Shown piece by piece: positions 18,196 through 27,164 of a stretch of DNA of 64,000 nucleotides; position 1 is the first letter of the stretch; every line of letters begins with the position of its first letter. The position numbers and the translations under genes were made by a program. This DNA comes from Roseovarius sp. (lineage in GTDB: Bacteria > Pseudomonadota > Alphaproteobacteria > Rhodobacterales > Rhodobacteraceae), in NCBI GenBank assembly GCA_021775255.1, contig JAJFIA010000014.1, positions 1-64,000 of the forward strand, in the 5' to 3' direction. The notes under the pieces were generated by a model that saw only the letters and a program-made list of their open reading frames with translations, was not told the DNA's origin and did no database searches.

Positions 18196-19593
18196 TCATG
18201 TTCCGCAAAACGTGCTTTCAACCACTTCGCCGGGTTGCGGCGGCCGGGATAAATCCTGCGCTTCGGGCTGGCTCTCATACGGGCGGGAAAGCACGGTTAG
18301 GAGCCGCTCAAACGGTTTGAAATCCCCCGCAAGGGCCGCGTCAATCATTTGCTCGATCCGGTGATTACGCGGAATGAAGGCCGGATTGGCGGCTTGCAGG
18401 CGGGCGGATACCCCGGTTTCAGATTTCAGCCGCGCCTGCCAGCTTGTGGTCCAGCCTGAGTAGGCTGGTTCTTCTAACGGCAAGTTGCGGAAACTATTGG
18501 TAAAATCAGCCTTTTCATCGGTCATGATATCCAGCAGCCTGGTGATCAGGGCTTTATCTTCAGGGCGGGCATCCTCAAGGCCGATCTTGCGCCCGAAAAG
18601 CCGAAGCCAATGGCCCTCGATCAGGCCGGGCATGGCGTGGACGGCTTCGGTAAAATCCCTGATGGCCTGATCCTGATCCGGCATCAGCAACAAAAGCGCA
18701 GAGGCCAGTTGCGCCATGTTCCAGACAATCACATGGGCCTGATTGTCATAGGCATAGCGCCCGCGTGCGTCGATCGAGCTGAACACGGTTTGCGGGTGGT
18801 AGACATCCATGAAGGCGCAGGGGCCGTAATCAATGGTTTCGCCGGAAATTGTGGTGTTATCGGTGTTCATCACCCCGTGGATGAAGCCGACCGACAGCCA
18901 TTTGCCGACCAGTTCGGCCTGCGCACGGATCACCGCCGTGAGAAATTCCAGCGGCGTTTCGCAACCGGGATAATGCCGGGAAATGGCATGATCCAGCAGG
19001 GTTTGCAGCGCATCCTTGTCGCCCCGCGCGGCAAAATATTCAAATGTGCCGACGCGGATATGGCTGGCGGCAACGCGGGTGAGGACGGCACCGGGCAGGG
19101 CGCCGTTTTCGCGGAAAACCCTGTCGCCGGTGGTGACGGCGGCAAGCGCGCGGGAGGTGGGGATGCCAAGGGCGTGCATGCTTTCCGAGACCACATATTC
19201 GCGCAGCACCGGGCCAAGCCAGGCGCGGCCATCGCCGCCGCGTGACCAGGGCGTGGGCCCGGAGCCTTTGAGTTGGATATCAAAGCGTTTGCCCTTGGTA
19301 TCAACGACTTCACCCAAAAGATGCGCGCGGCCATCGCCAAGCTGTGGGGAAAAACCACCAAACTGATGCCCGGCATAGGCCAGGGCGATGGGCGCGGCCC
19401 CTTCGGGCAGAATGTTGCCTGAGAAGGCGGCGGCCAGCTCGGGCTTTGTGCCGGGGGTGATGTTGAGCTCGGTTGCAAGCTCTGTGTTGAAACGGATCAG
19501 GGCGGGGGAGGCGACCGGGGTCGGGTTCTGACGGGAGAAAAACCGCTGTGGCAGGCGGGTGTAGGTATTATCGAAGGGGATTTTGAGGGTCAT
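18196..19593 (-). CDS. selO: Protein adenylyltransferase SelO (YdiU family)
   Basis: A 465-residue pseudokinase-fold enzyme that transfers AMP from ATP to Ser/Thr/Tyr of proteins (family knowledge from E. coli and Pseudomonas SelO). Typical stretches are [53 protein letters not shown] (catalytic Asn and Asp loop) and [10 protein letters not shown]. The protein ends FCGT, with cysteine in third-last place, the position that is selenocysteine in vertebrate SELENOO. The start is the ATG at 19593 ([11 protein letters not shown]), the family's usual beginning; the frame stays open 69 codons further upstream without domain features. Confidence 0.93.
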   Translation of the reverse strand: MTLKIPFDNTYTRLPQRFFSRQNPTPVASPALIRFNTELATELNITPGTKPELAAAFSGNILPEGAAPIALAYAGHQFGGFSPQLGDGRAHLLGEVVDTKGKRFDIQLKGSGPTPWSRGGDGRAWLGPVLREYVVSESMHALGIPTSRALAAVTTGDRVFRENGALPGAVLTRVAASHIRVGTFEYFAARGDKDALQTLLDHAISRHYPGCETPLEFLTAVIRAQAELVGKWLSVGFIHGVMNTDNTTISGETIDYGPCAFMDVYHPQTVFSSIDARGRYAYDNQAHVIVWNMAQLASALLLLMPDQDQAIRDFTEAVHAMPGLIEGHWLRLFGRKIGLEDARPEDKALITRLLDIMTDEKADFTNSFRNLPLEEPAYSGWTTSWQARLKSETGVSARLQAANPAFIPRNHRIEQMIDAALAGDFKPFERLLTVLSRPYESQPEAQDLSRPPQPGEVVESTFCGT

Positions 19594-19614
19594 GATAGAA
19601 CCAATATGTTTGAC

Positions 19615-19645
19615 GGCGGGCGCGTGGGTTGCACCCACCCTACAG
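19615..19645. repeat. Dispersed palindromic repeat GTGGGT-TGC-ACCCAC
   Basis: A 6-bp-arm dyad with 3-nt loop at 19624-19638, inside the unit CTGTAGGGTGGGTGCAACCC (minus-strand reading). The same TGTAGGGTGGGT...ACCCAC unit is at 35924-35947. The mazG stop codon lies within this copy. It probably belongs to a genome-wide REP-like family. Confidence 0.65.
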
Positions 19646-20455
19646 TTTTTCTTCAGCTTTGGCGCAGTCCCATAGCATATCCATTTCCTCAAGGTTGGAT
19701 TCATTTGGGGCTTTGCCACGTTCAGCCAGAAGGGACTCGATCCGCTCAAACCGGCGGGTGAATTTGGCGTTGGCGGATCGTAGCGCCACTTCGGGATCAA
19801 CCTTCATATGGCGCGCAAGGTTGGCCATGACAAACAGGAGATCGCCAAATTCTTCTTCAACTTGCGCTTGGCTGAGGCGTTGCGCGGCCTCGGTCAGCTC
19901 GGCGGCTTCTTCGGTAAGTTTATCCAGAACCTGATCAACCCTGGGCCAGTCAAACCCCACCCGCGCCGCGCGTTTTTGCAATTTCACCGCGCGCATCAGT
20001 GCGGGCAGGCCTTTGGCCAGGCCGTCTAGCGTGCCGGTTTGGGTTTGGCTGGCGCGCTCTGCGGCTTTGATGGTTTCCCAGTCGCGGGTTTGCTGAGCCG
20101 GGGTTTTATCGCGCGATTGCGATCCAAACACATGTGGATGCCGGGCAATCATCTTATCGGAAATATCATTGGCCACATCATTGAAATCAAACAGATTTTC
20201 ATCATCGGCGATTTGCGCGTGAAATACCACCTGCAACAGAAGATCGCCCAATTCACCGCGCAAACCCTCATAATTGGCCTGTTCAATCGCATCGGCAACC
20301 TCGTAAGCCTCCTCAATCGTGTAGGGGGCGATGCTGGCAAAATCCTGCTCAATATCCCATGGGCAACCGGTTTCGGGATCGCGCAGCCGGGCCATGATGG
20401 CAAGCAGGCGCGGCATGGGCCGGTTGGGATCGTGAATCAGGGCATCATCGGGCAT
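19640..20455 (-). CDS. mazG: Nucleoside triphosphate pyrophosphohydrolase MazG
   Basis: A 271-residue enzyme that hydrolyses (d)NTPs to monophosphates and pyrophosphate, cleaning the nucleotide pool. Two MazG domains are visible: residues about 10-120 with [22 protein letters not shown] and the magnesium-binding [14 protein letters not shown], and a second at about 155-260 with [11 protein letters not shown] and [15 protein letters not shown]. The EExxE and ExxD metal motifs are intact in both. The start is the ATG at 20455 with AAGGA 10 bases upstream; the frame is open much further but covers the divergent amidohydrolase. It lies upstream of selO on the same strand. Confidence 0.93.
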   Translation of the reverse strand: MPDDALIHDPNRPMPRLLAIMARLRDPETGCPWDIEQDFASIAPYTIEEAYEVADAIEQANYEGLRGELGDLLLQVVFHAQIADDENLFDFNDVANDISDKMIARHPHVFGSQSRDKTPAQQTRDWETIKAAERASQTQTGTLDGLAKGLPALMRAVKLQKRAARVGFDWPRVDQVLDKLTEEAAELTEAAQRLSQAQVEEEFGDLLFVMANLARHMKVDPEVALRSANAKFTRRFERIESLLAERGKAPNESNLEEMDMLWDCAKAEEKL

Positions 20456-20518
20456 TGTGATTTGGTCCTTATTGCGATTGAGTAGACCCTGACGGGCAAA
20501 TGCAGGGGAGTCCAGACC

Positions 20519-21682
20519 ATGGCGGTGATCAACAGAATTGCAGGCTTTGCCGATGAGATGGCCGAATGGCGGCAGCATATCCATGCCCATCCCGAGCTGG
20601 GATTTGACTGCCATGAGACGGCGGCGTTTGTGGTGGAAAAGCTGCGGCAGTTTGGCATTACCGAGATCGCGACCGGGATTGCCACATCGGGCGTGGTGGC
20701 GATGATCGAGGGGCAGGGCGATGGCCCGGTGATTGGGCTGCGCGCGGATATGGATGCGCTGCCGATTGCCGAGCAGACCGGGGTTGATTATGCCTCGAAA
20801 AACCCCGGCGTGATGCATGCCTGCGGCCATGACGGGCATACCGCGATGCTTTTGGGGGCGGCGAAATATCTGGCGGAGACACGCAATTTCAAAGGCCGGG
20901 TGGCGCTGATTTTTCAGCCCGCCGAGGAAGGGCCGGGGGGCGGCCGGGTGATGGTTGAGGAAGGGATCATCGAGAGGTTTGGCATTGAAAAGGTCTATGC
21001 ATTGCACACATTGCCGGGGCATGAAGCGGGCAGTTTTTCAACCACGCCGGGGCCGATCATGGCGGCGGTGGATACATTTCATATTGATATCAAGGGCGTA
21101 GGCGGGCACGGCGCCTATCCGCATGAATGCCGCGATCCGGTGGTGGCCACTGTGGGCATGGTGCAGGCGATCCAGACGATCGTGAGCCGCAACCATTATG
21201 CGCTGGATGATCTGGTGCTGTCAGTGACGCAAATTCATACCGGAACGGCGGAAAATATTGTGCCGGAGGCCGCCTATATCAACGGCACGATCCGGACGTT
21301 TGACCCGGCTGTGCAGGGGATGGTGCATCGCCGGTTACAGGAGATCGTGGATGGCCAGGCGGCGAGCTTTGACGTGGCGGCAAGCTTGCGGATTGACCGG
21401 GGCTATCCGGCGACGGTGAATGAGGCGAATTGCACCGAATTTGCCGCTGGCGTGGCGCGGGAGGTAGCGGGCGAGGCGCAGGTTGAAACCGACCGCCCGC
21501 GTGAAATGGGGGCCGAGGATTTCTCATATCTGCTGGAAAAGCGCCCCGGGGCCTATTTGTTTTTGGGTCAGGGTGAGGCGGCGGGGCTGCATCATCCGGG
21601 ATTCAATTTCAACGATGAGGTGGCCCCGGTGGGGGCATCGTTTTTTGCCCGCCTGGTTGAGCGGGCGCAACCGGTGGGATGA
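20519..21682 (+). CDS. M20-family amidohydrolase (N-acyl amino acid / hippurate hydrolase type)
   Basis: A 387-residue metal-dependent amidohydrolase. The motifs HPELGFDCHETAAFV, MHACGHDGHTAMLLGAA (metal ligands Cys and His) and FQPAEEGPGGG (catalytic Glu pair) define the M20D group that removes acyl groups from N-acyl amino acids or cleaves hippurate or indole-acetyl conjugates; the true substrate is not evident. No signal peptide. It is followed at 45 bp by agmatinase on the same strand, so the two may form an operon concerned with nitrogen recovery from amino-acid derivatives (inference). Divergent from mazG over 63 bp. Confidence 0.88.
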   Translation: MAVINRIAGFADEMAEWRQHIHAHPELGFDCHETAAFVVEKLRQFGITEIATGIATSGVVAMIEGQGDGPVIGLRADMDALPIAEQTGVDYASKNPGVMHACGHDGHTAMLLGAAKYLAETRNFKGRVALIFQPAEEGPGGGRVMVEEGIIERFGIEKVYALHTLPGHEAGSFSTTPGPIMAAVDTFHIDIKGVGGHGAYPHECRDPVVATVGMVQAIQTIVSRNHYALDDLVLSVTQIHTGTAENIVPEAAYINGTIRTFDPAVQGMVHRRLQEIVDGQAASFDVAASLRIDRGYPATVNEANCTEFAAGVAREVAGEAQVETDRPREMGAEDFSYLLEKRPGAYLFLGQGEAAGLHHPGFNFNDEVAPVGASFFARLVERAQPVG

Positions 21683-21727
21683 GGCGATTTCAGAGATCAA
21701 CCCGATATTATGGAAGGCAACAGAGAT

Positions 21728-22693
21728 ATGGCATTGGAAGACGCGAAAAATCAGGTAGATCATGCGTTTACACGCGAAAGTTTACGTGGTGTGAGCCATG
21801 AAAATACCTTTGGCGGGGCGACATCTTTTTTGCGCCGGCGCTATAGCAAGGATCTGAGCGGCGTGGATATTGCCGTGACCGGCATTCCGTTTGATCAGGC
21901 GGTGACCAACCGCACCGGCACAAGGCTGGGGCCGAGGGCGATCCGGGAGGCGAGCGCGCTGCAGGCGCCCGATGCGCCCTATGGCTGGGGCTATGATCCG
22001 ATGAGCGAATTTGACATCATTGATTACGGTGATCTGGCGTTTGATTACGCCATGGTGGCGGAATTCCCGGATGCCTTGACGGCGCATATCAAGGGCATTC
22101 TGGACGCGGGCGCCGCGAGCATCTGTCTGGGCGGGGATCATTATATTTCATTCCCGATATTGAAGGCCTATGCCGAGAAATACGGGCCCCTTTCGTTGCT
22201 GCAATTTGATGCCCATTCCGATACCTGGGCCGATGATAATATGGCAAGGATTGATCACGGGACGATGTTTTATAAGGCGATCAAGCTGGGGCTGATTGAG
22301 CCCAAACGCTCGGTTCAGGTGGGGATACGCACGGAAAATTCCGATACCATGGGGATGAATATCATTGATGCGCGCGAGGTGCATGAGACCGGGCCGGTGG
22401 CTGTGGCGCAGAAGATCAGGGAAATATTAGGCGATCACCAGACTTATGTGACATTTGATATTGACGGGCTTGATCCGGCATATGCGCCGGGGACGGGCAC
22501 GCCGGTCTGGGGCGGGCTGACAACCGGTCAGGCGGCGATAATCCTGCGCGATCTGGCCGGGATCAATATGGTGGGGGGCGATGTTGTTGAGGTCTCGCCG
22601 CCGTTTGATCCGACCGGGGCAACGGCTGTGGCCGGGGCGCATGTGGCGACAGAACTGATATGTCTGTGGGGGTGGACACGGCGGGACAGTTGA
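21728..22693 (+). CDS. speB: Agmatinase (agmatine ureohydrolase)
   Basis: A 321-residue ureohydrolase splitting agmatine to putrescine and urea. The three manganese motifs are intact: GGDHYISFP (His), FDAHSDTW (Asp-His-Asp) and FDIDGLDPAYAPGTGTP (two Asp). The family also holds guanidinobutyrase and proclavaminate hydrolase, so agmatine specificity is probable, not proven. No arginine decarboxylase or urease genes are in the window. I start at the ATG at 21728 because GGAAGG sits 10 bases upstream; an ATG at 21710 would add six residues. Second gene after the M20 amidohydrolase. Confidence 0.87.
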   Translation: MALEDAKNQVDHAFTRESLRGVSHENTFGGATSFLRRRYSKDLSGVDIAVTGIPFDQAVTNRTGTRLGPRAIREASALQAPDAPYGWGYDPMSEFDIIDYGDLAFDYAMVAEFPDALTAHIKGILDAGAASICLGGDHYISFPILKAYAEKYGPLSLLQFDAHSDTWADDNMARIDHGTMFYKAIKLGLIEPKRSVQVGIRTENSDTMGMNIIDAREVHETGPVAVAQKIREILGDHQTYVTFDIDGLDPAYAPGTGTPVWGGLTTGQAAIILRDLAGINMVGGDVVEVSPPFDPTGATAVAGAHVATELICLWGWTRRDS

Positions 22694-22724
22694 GTATTTT
22701 ATAGAAAAATGAAAGGGTTGTGGT

Positions 22725-23132
22725 GTGAAGCTCATTCTTTTGCTGTTCTGTGTGGCCGGGGTTGCCGGGGCGATGGCCTATGTGCGGTTTGCACCGGGGG
22801 ATGTGGCGCGGTGGCACCAGATGCCGGGGGCGGTGACCAACCGGGATTTTAGTGCCGGGGCGATGCGGGTTGTGGGGGCGGATGGGCTTGAGCGGCTTAA
22901 TGAGATCATTCTGGCGACGCCGCGCACAAAGGCTTTGGCGGGCTCGGTTGCGGAGGGGATGATCACCTATGTGACGCGGTCAAGGGTTTTCTGGTTTCCC
23001 GATTATACCACCATACGGCTGGTCGGGCCGCAGATTGAGATCTATGGCAGGCTGCGTTTCGGGCTCTCAGATTTTGGTGTCAATGCCGCCCGTATCGACC
23101 GGTGGCTTGGGGCTTTGACGCAGGGAGGATGA
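22725..23132 (+). CDS. DUF1499 domain protein, membrane-anchored
   Basis: A 135-residue protein with an N-terminal signal peptide or anchor (MKLILLLFCVAGVAGAMAY) and a periplasmic DUF1499 domain; SRSRV-like YVTRSRVFWFPDYTTIR and RFGLSDFGVNAARIDRWL match that family. Function unknown; DUF1499 proteins are common in alphaproteobacteria and plastids. The start is a GTG at 22725 with AAAGGG 7 bases upstream. It follows speB by 31 bp and may be co-transcribed. Its last 66 bp overlap the 3' end of the convergent small gene at 23067-23351. Confidence 0.75.
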   Translation: MKLILLLFCVAGVAGAMAYVRFAPGDVARWHQMPGAVTNRDFSAGAMRVVGADGLERLNEIILATPRTKALAGSVAEGMITYVTRSRVFWFPDYTTIRLVGPQIEIYGRLRFGLSDFGVNAARIDRWLGALTQGG

Positions 23133-23351
23133 CAGGCAGCCTTCGGATATTTCACGCCACATTGGCACATTTAAAGACATCTGGCATTGCGCCATGAACA
23201 TGCGGCCATCGACCTGAAGGCAGATTGATTCGCCAAGCTCCACCCGGCTACCGGACCTGTCGGTGCAGTAGCAATCTATTACCTTGCCGCCCATTGTCTG
23301 GTCGGAAAGCGCCGGGCTGGCGGCGATCAGGAATATCAGAATCCATCTCAT
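23067..23351 (-). CDS. Small exported cysteine-containing protein, conserved hypothetical
   Basis: A 94-residue protein with a signal peptide (MRWILIFLIAASPALS, cleavage probably after LSD). The mature part has cysteines in VIDCYCTD, ESICLQVD, AQCQMS and EGCLSS, suggesting disulfides in the periplasm. I recall similar small proteins in Rhodobacterales beside prfA, so I take it as real although its function is unknown. The start is the ATG at 23351; the frame is open to 23516 but that part overlaps structured leader DNA. Its C-terminal 22 codons overlap the 3' end of the DUF1499 gene on the other strand. Confidence 0.65.
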   Translation of the reverse strand: MRWILIFLIAASPALSDQTMGGKVIDCYCTDRSGSRVELGESICLQVDGRMFMAQCQMSLNVPMWREISEGCLSSSLRQSPKPPVDTGGIDTKI

Positions 23352-23417
23352 GGGCGTATTATAGCATGTTTTGCGCCCTTGACCAACAGGCCCGGATAGG
23401 GGAGATGCTAGGCCAAT

Positions 23418-23460
23418 GCGTTTCGCGTTTTCGTGGGGTATGACGGGCGCGAAACGCCCG
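23418..23460 (+). promoter_or_regulatory. Mutually exclusive hairpins in the prfA leader
   Basis: GCGTTTCGCG (23418-23427) pairs with CGCGAAACGC (23448-23457), a 10-bp stem. An alternative, smaller hairpin CGGGCG (23444-23449) / CGCCCG (23455-23460) uses the same 3' strand, so only one can form at a time. The region is 65-107 bases upstream of the prfA start. Confidence 0.5.
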
Positions 23461-23483
23461 CAACAATGTTGGGTTTCGAGCGT

Positions 23484-23517
23484 TTTGCCTTGTCTTCTGG
23501 CGTTAAAACAAGGCAAA
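23484..23517 (+). promoter_or_regulatory. Perfect 10-bp stem-loop covering the prfA ribosome-binding site
   Basis: TTTGCCTTGT (23484-23493) is the exact reverse complement of ACAAGGCAAA (23508-23517), with a 14-nt loop. The only Shine-Dalgarno-like sequence before prfA, AAGG at 23510-23513, is within the 3' arm, and the ATG is at 23525. In RNA the stem would hide the ribosome-binding site. Confidence 0.65.
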
Positions 23518-23524
23518 TCGCTTT

Positions 23525-24571
23525 ATGGTTCCGGCAGATAAATTACAGCAGATTACCGCAAGGTTTGAATATCTTGAGGCGCAGATGGCGCAGGGCGGCA
23601 GTGATATTGCGCGCCTGGGCAAGGAATATGCCGATATGCGCCCGGTGGTTGAGCAAATTGAAAAGTATCGCAGGCTGATGGCGGATATCGAGGCCGCAAA
23701 GGCAATGCTGGAAGATCCGGAGATGAAGCAGCTTGCGGCGGAGGAATTGGAGGAGTTGCAGGCGCAGGTGCCGGAGCTGGAAGCGGCGTTGCAACTGTCA
23801 CTTTTGCCTAAAGACGAGGCGGACAAGCGCCCGGCGATTCTTGAGATCAGGCCCGGCACCGGCGGCGATGAGGCCGCGCTTTTTGCCGGGGATCTGCTGA
23901 GGATGTACCAGCGCTATGCCGAGGCGCGCGGCTGGACATTTAACATTCTGGAGCAATCGCTGAGCGAGCTGGGCGGCATCAAGGAACTGGTGGCGCATGT
24001 GAAGGGGGAAAACGTGTTTGCCCGGCTCAAGTTTGAAAGCGGGGTGCACCGGGTGCAGCGGGTGCCGGAGACGGAAAGCGGCGGGCGCATCCATACCTCG
24101 GCGGCGACGGTGGCGGTGCTGCCGGAGGCCGAGGATGTGGATATCGAGGTGGATGCGGGGGATATCCGGATTGATACGATGCGGGCCTCGGGATCGGGCG
24201 GGCAGCATGTCAATACCACCGATTCGGCTGTCAGGATCACGCATTTGCCAACCGGGATCATTGTGACAAGCTCGGAGAAATCGCAGCACAGGAACCGCGA
24301 GATTGCCATGCAGGTGTTGAAATCGCGGCTTTATGATCTGGAGCGGCAGCGGGTGGCGGATGAGCGCAGCGCGCACCGGGCGTCACAGGTGGGATCGGGC
24401 GACCGCAGCGAGCGGATACGGACCTATAATTTTCCGCAGGGGCGGATGACCGACCACCGGATCAACCTCACGCTTTATAAGCTGGATCAGGTGATGGCGG
24501 GGGATCTGGATGAGGTAATAGATGCACTGACGGCAGATGCGCAGGCGACATTGCTGGCAGAGATGTCGTGA
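23525..24571 (+). CDS. prfA: Peptide chain release factor 1
   Basis: A 348-residue class I release factor reading UAA and UAG. The codon-recognition tripeptide PET (about residues 181-183, in [19 protein letters not shown] in E. coli) and the catalytic GGQ (about 225-227, in [16 protein letters not shown]) are present, with the RF1-type N-terminal coiled domain. The glutamine of GGQ is the methylation target of the next gene product, PrmC, whose GTG start overlaps the prfA stop (GTGA). Two sets of hairpins precede the gene, one covering its ribosome-binding site, so expression may be controlled at translation. Start ATG 23525. Confidence 0.97.
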   Translation: MVPADKLQQITARFEYLEAQMAQGGSDIARLGKEYADMRPVVEQIEKYRRLMADIEAAKAMLEDPEMKQLAAEELEELQAQVPELEAALQLSLLPKDEADKRPAILEIRPGTGGDEAALFAGDLLRMYQRYAEARGWTFNILEQSLSELGGIKELVAHVKGENVFARLKFESGVHRVQRVPETESGGRIHTSAATVAVLPEAEDVDIEVDAGDIRIDTMRASGSGGQHVNTTDSAVRITHLPTGIIVTSSEKSQHRNREIAMQVLKSRLYDLERQRVADERSAHRASQVGSGDRSERIRTYNFPQGRMTDHRINLTLYKLDQVMAGDLDEVIDALTADAQATLLAEMS

Positions 24572-25404
24572 GGTTGCAGGAAGCATTATTGGCTGCGACA
24601 GAGGCCCTGAAGGCGGCAGGTATTGAAGGGGCGGGGCGTGATGCCAGGGTTTTGCTGGCGCATGCCGCGGATGTGGCGCGTGACCGGCTGACGCTGCATT
24701 TGCCCGAGGAGATGCGCCCGGAAGCGGGCGCGCGGCTGCAAGGCTATATCGCCCGGCGGGTGGCGAGGGAGCCGGTTGCAAAAATTATCGGGTACCGGGG
24801 TTTTTGGGGGCGGGATTTCAGGATTACCGCCGATGTTCTGGATCCAAGGCCCGAGACCGAAATGCTTGTTTCCATGGCTCTGGAAGGCCCTGAGCCCAAG
24901 CGCTTTCTGGATTTGGGCACCGGTTGTGGGATTTTGGCCATAAGCCTGCTGTGTCAGTGGCCGGGGGCATCTGCCGTGGCCACGGATATATCAAAGCCCG
25001 CGCTGGATGTGGCGGGTGAAAATGCGCGGATGCACGGCGTGCGGGAGCGGATGGAATTAATGCAATCGGACTGGTTTGAAAGGGTCGAAGGGCAGTTTGA
25101 TCTGATCCTGTCAAACCCGCCTTATATTGCAGCGGATGAGATGGCGGGGCTGAGCGAAGAAGTGCGCGGCTATGATCCGCATCTGGCGTTGACGGATCAG
25201 GCCGACGGGTTGCAGGCCTACCGCGCGATTTTGGCTGGGGCGCGCGGGCATCTGGCGGATGGCGGCGTGTTGATGGTTGAAATTGGCTGGCAACAGGGCA
25301 GGGACGTGATGAATTTGTTCAAAAGCGCCGGGTTGCAGGATATTCGCACAATCCCCGATCTTGAGGGCCGGGATCGGGTGGTTATGGGAAAACACCCCCG
25401 ATGA
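24568..25404 (+). CDS. prmC: Release factor glutamine methyltransferase
   Basis: A 278-residue SAM-dependent methyltransferase that N5-methylates the GGQ glutamine of release factors 1 and 2, raising termination efficiency. The N-terminal helical domain (1-80) is followed by the Rossmann methyltransferase domain with [16 protein letters not shown] (SAM loop, about 112-127) and the catalytic NPPY motif ([11 protein letters not shown], about 182). Translation begins at a GTG that overlaps the prfA stop (GTGA), a sign of coupling. Length and motifs are complete. Confidence 0.95.
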   Translation: MRLQEALLAATEALKAAGIEGAGRDARVLLAHAADVARDRLTLHLPEEMRPEAGARLQGYIARRVAREPVAKIIGYRGFWGRDFRITADVLDPRPETEMLVSMALEGPEPKRFLDLGTGCGILAISLLCQWPGASAVATDISKPALDVAGENARMHGVRERMELMQSDWFERVEGQFDLILSNPPYIAADEMAGLSEEVRGYDPHLALTDQADGLQAYRAILAGARGHLADGGVLMVEIGWQQGRDVMNLFKSAGLQDIRTIPDLEGRDRVVMGKHPR

Positions 25405-25643
25405 CGGCCGTAATATGCGAAATTCCGGCATAAATCCGCAGTTTTAATATAGAATTCGCGCTTTCCTCTTGTACCATACAGGCGGGCATGGTTATAAATT
25501 ACCTATCAAGTCGGCGGATGCCTTTGGGCGGTCCCGTTTGATACCAAGCCAATACATGTCGGATTTCGGTATTATTTATCGGCGCAAGAGGTGCCAGCCG
25601 GATCAGAATGACAGTTTAAGCACGAAGGCTGGACAGCAAAAAA

Positions 25644-26273
25644 ATGAGACCAACAAAGTCACGTTCGAGGAACAAATCGAACCGCAACCGCTCATCCGCG
25701 GGTTCTGGTGGTAATGTAATGAACCGGGTTTTTGACAGCTCGGGGCCTGAGGGCAAGGTGCGCGGAACGCCGCAGCAGATCATTGAGAAATACAATCAGT
25801 TGGCACGCGATTCGCAACTTTCGGGCGACCGGGTTGCGACGGAAAACTTTCAGCAGCACGCCGAGCATTATCTGCGCCTTTTGGGGGCCGCTCAGAAAGA
25901 GATGGACGCCAAGCGCGAAGTGCAGGAGCGCGAAAACCGCGAGCGTCAGGCCGAGCGTGACAAGGATCGGGAGCGTTCGCAAGAGCGCGCCCGGCGTCAG
26001 GAACGCGAATCCAATGGTGCCAGCGGTGGGGCAGACCTTTCTGACGCACCGCAGCCTGATTTTATCGAGCCCGGGGGTGCCGATAACGGGCTGGTGGAAA
26101 CACCGGAAAGCCAGATTGCCACGCCGCAACCATCCGGGCCGCAAAATCCCACCCCAAGGCCACGGCGCAGCCGCAAACCGCGCGATGAGCCACCGGTACA
26201 ATCTGAGGCCAATGCCGCGCCGGATGAAAAACCGGCCGATGGCAAGCCGGATGCGCCTGAGGCGGCGGAATAG
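25644..26273 (+). CDS. DUF4167 domain protein (putative RNA/DNA-associated)
   Basis: A 209-residue, highly charged protein. The N-terminus MRPTKSRSRNKSNRNRSS is basic, then comes the DUF4167 core (about 25-95: NRVFDSSGPEGKVRGTPQQI, ARDSQLSGDRVATENFQQHAEHYLRLL), found across alphaproteobacteria. After that a long Arg/Glu-rich coiled stretch (about 96-130) and a proline/acid-rich disordered tail. Function is unknown; composition suggests nucleic-acid or ribosome association. The 239-bp gap before it holds no gene I can support. It is convergent with rsmA. Confidence 0.85.
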   Translation: MRPTKSRSRNKSNRNRSSAGSGGNVMNRVFDSSGPEGKVRGTPQQIIEKYNQLARDSQLSGDRVATENFQQHAEHYLRLLGAAQKEMDAKREVQERENRERQAERDKDRERSQERARRQERESNGASGGADLSDAPQPDFIEPGGADNGLVETPESQIATPQPSGPQNPTPRPRRSRKPRDEPPVQSEANAAPDEKPADGKPDAPEAAE

Positions 26274-26284
26274 GGCATTCGTGA

Positions 26285-26302
26285 CCCGGCCCGCGCGCCG
26301 GG
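26285..26302. repeat. CCCGGC/GCCGGG hairpin between DUF4167 gene and rsmA
   Basis: CCCGGC (26285-26290) and GCCGGG (26297-26302) with a CCGCGC loop, in an intergenic gap of 51 bp between convergent genes. It resembles the GTCCCGGC palindrome at 15478-15499 and could be a shared terminator; no U-tract is present. Confidence 0.4.
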
Positions 26303-26324
26303 GACTTTGGCTTGGGCGTTAAAC

Positions 26325-27164
26325 CTAAATCTTTTCGATTATCCGGGCGAGGGCGCAGAATTGCTCAAGCGCAACGGTTTCGGCGCGTTGCGTGGGCTTG
26401 ATGCCCGCAGCGATCAGGTGGTCTTCGATATCGGGGGCAAGCCCTTTGAGGGCCGAGCGCAGCATCTTGCGGCGTTGGTTGAAGGCTTTGGCCACCACCT
26501 GTTCAAGCACTCTGGCATCCGCCGGAAAGCGCGGCGCGGGCAGGGCGGTGAAATGCACCACCGCACTTGAAACCTTAGGCGGCGGGCTGAAGGCTTCGGG
26601 CGGCAGGCCAAGCACGATGCGCGCATCCGTGCGCCAGCCTGCCAGCAGTGCCAGACGCCCGTAGGCTTTTGAGCCGGGGCGGGCTGTGATGCGTTCGGCC
26701 ACTTCGCGCTGAAACATCAAGGTGAGGCTTTTCCAGTAAGGCGGCCATGTGGCGGGCGTAAGCCAGCGCACCAGCAATTCGGTGCCGATATTATAGGGCA
26801 GGTTGGCCACAACGCGGATGGGCGGGGTCAGGTGCCTGAGTGGATCAAGTGCAAGCGCGTCGGCATTGATCACCTCAAGCCGCCCCGGACAGGCCGCCGC
26901 GATCTGTGCCAAAGCGGGCAGGCAGCGGGCATCTTTTTCAACCGCCAGCACCCGGCGCGCACCCTGCGCCAGAAGCCCGCGGGTCAGCCCGCCGGGGCCG
27001 GGGCCAACTTCAAGCACATCGCATTGCGCAAGATCGCCGGCAAGCCGGGCGATTTTGCCAGTCAAATTGAGATCAAGCAGAAAGTTCTGCCCCAGGGATT
27101 TGCGCGCCTTGAGATCATGGCTGGCAATCACCTCACGCAGGGGGGGCAGATCGTTCAGGCTCAT
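26325..27164 (-). CDS. rsmA: 16S rRNA dimethyladenosine transferase (KsgA)
   Basis: A 279-residue enzyme dimethylating two adjacent adenines in helix 45 of 16S rRNA, a late quality step of 30S assembly. It shows [10 protein letters not shown] near the start, the SAM site [15 protein letters not shown] and the catalytic [11 protein letters not shown]. Last gene of the lptF-lptG-lptD-surA-pdxA-rsmA operon; its ATG overlaps the pdxA stop (ATGA). The surA-pdxA-rsmA order is shared with E. coli, where apaG and apaH follow; here none do. Confidence 0.96.
   Translation of the reverse strand: MSLNDLPPLREVIASHDLKARKSLGQNFLLDLNLTGKIARLAGDLAQCDVLEVGPGPGGLTRGLLAQGARRVLAVEKDARCLPALAQIAAACPGRLEVINADALALDPLRHLTPPIRVVANLPYNIGTELLVRWLTPATWPPYWKSLTLMFQREVAERITARPGSKAYGRLALLAGWRTDARIVLGLPPEAFSPPPKVSSAVVHFTALPAPRFPADARVLEQVVAKAFNQRRKMLRSALKGLAPDIEDHLIAAGIKPTQRAETVALEQFCALARIIEKI

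Noticed and set aside
25469..25714. 81-codon plus frame before the DUF4167 gene
   Set aside because: It overlaps the DUF4167 start in another frame, lacks a good RBS and has no family features.
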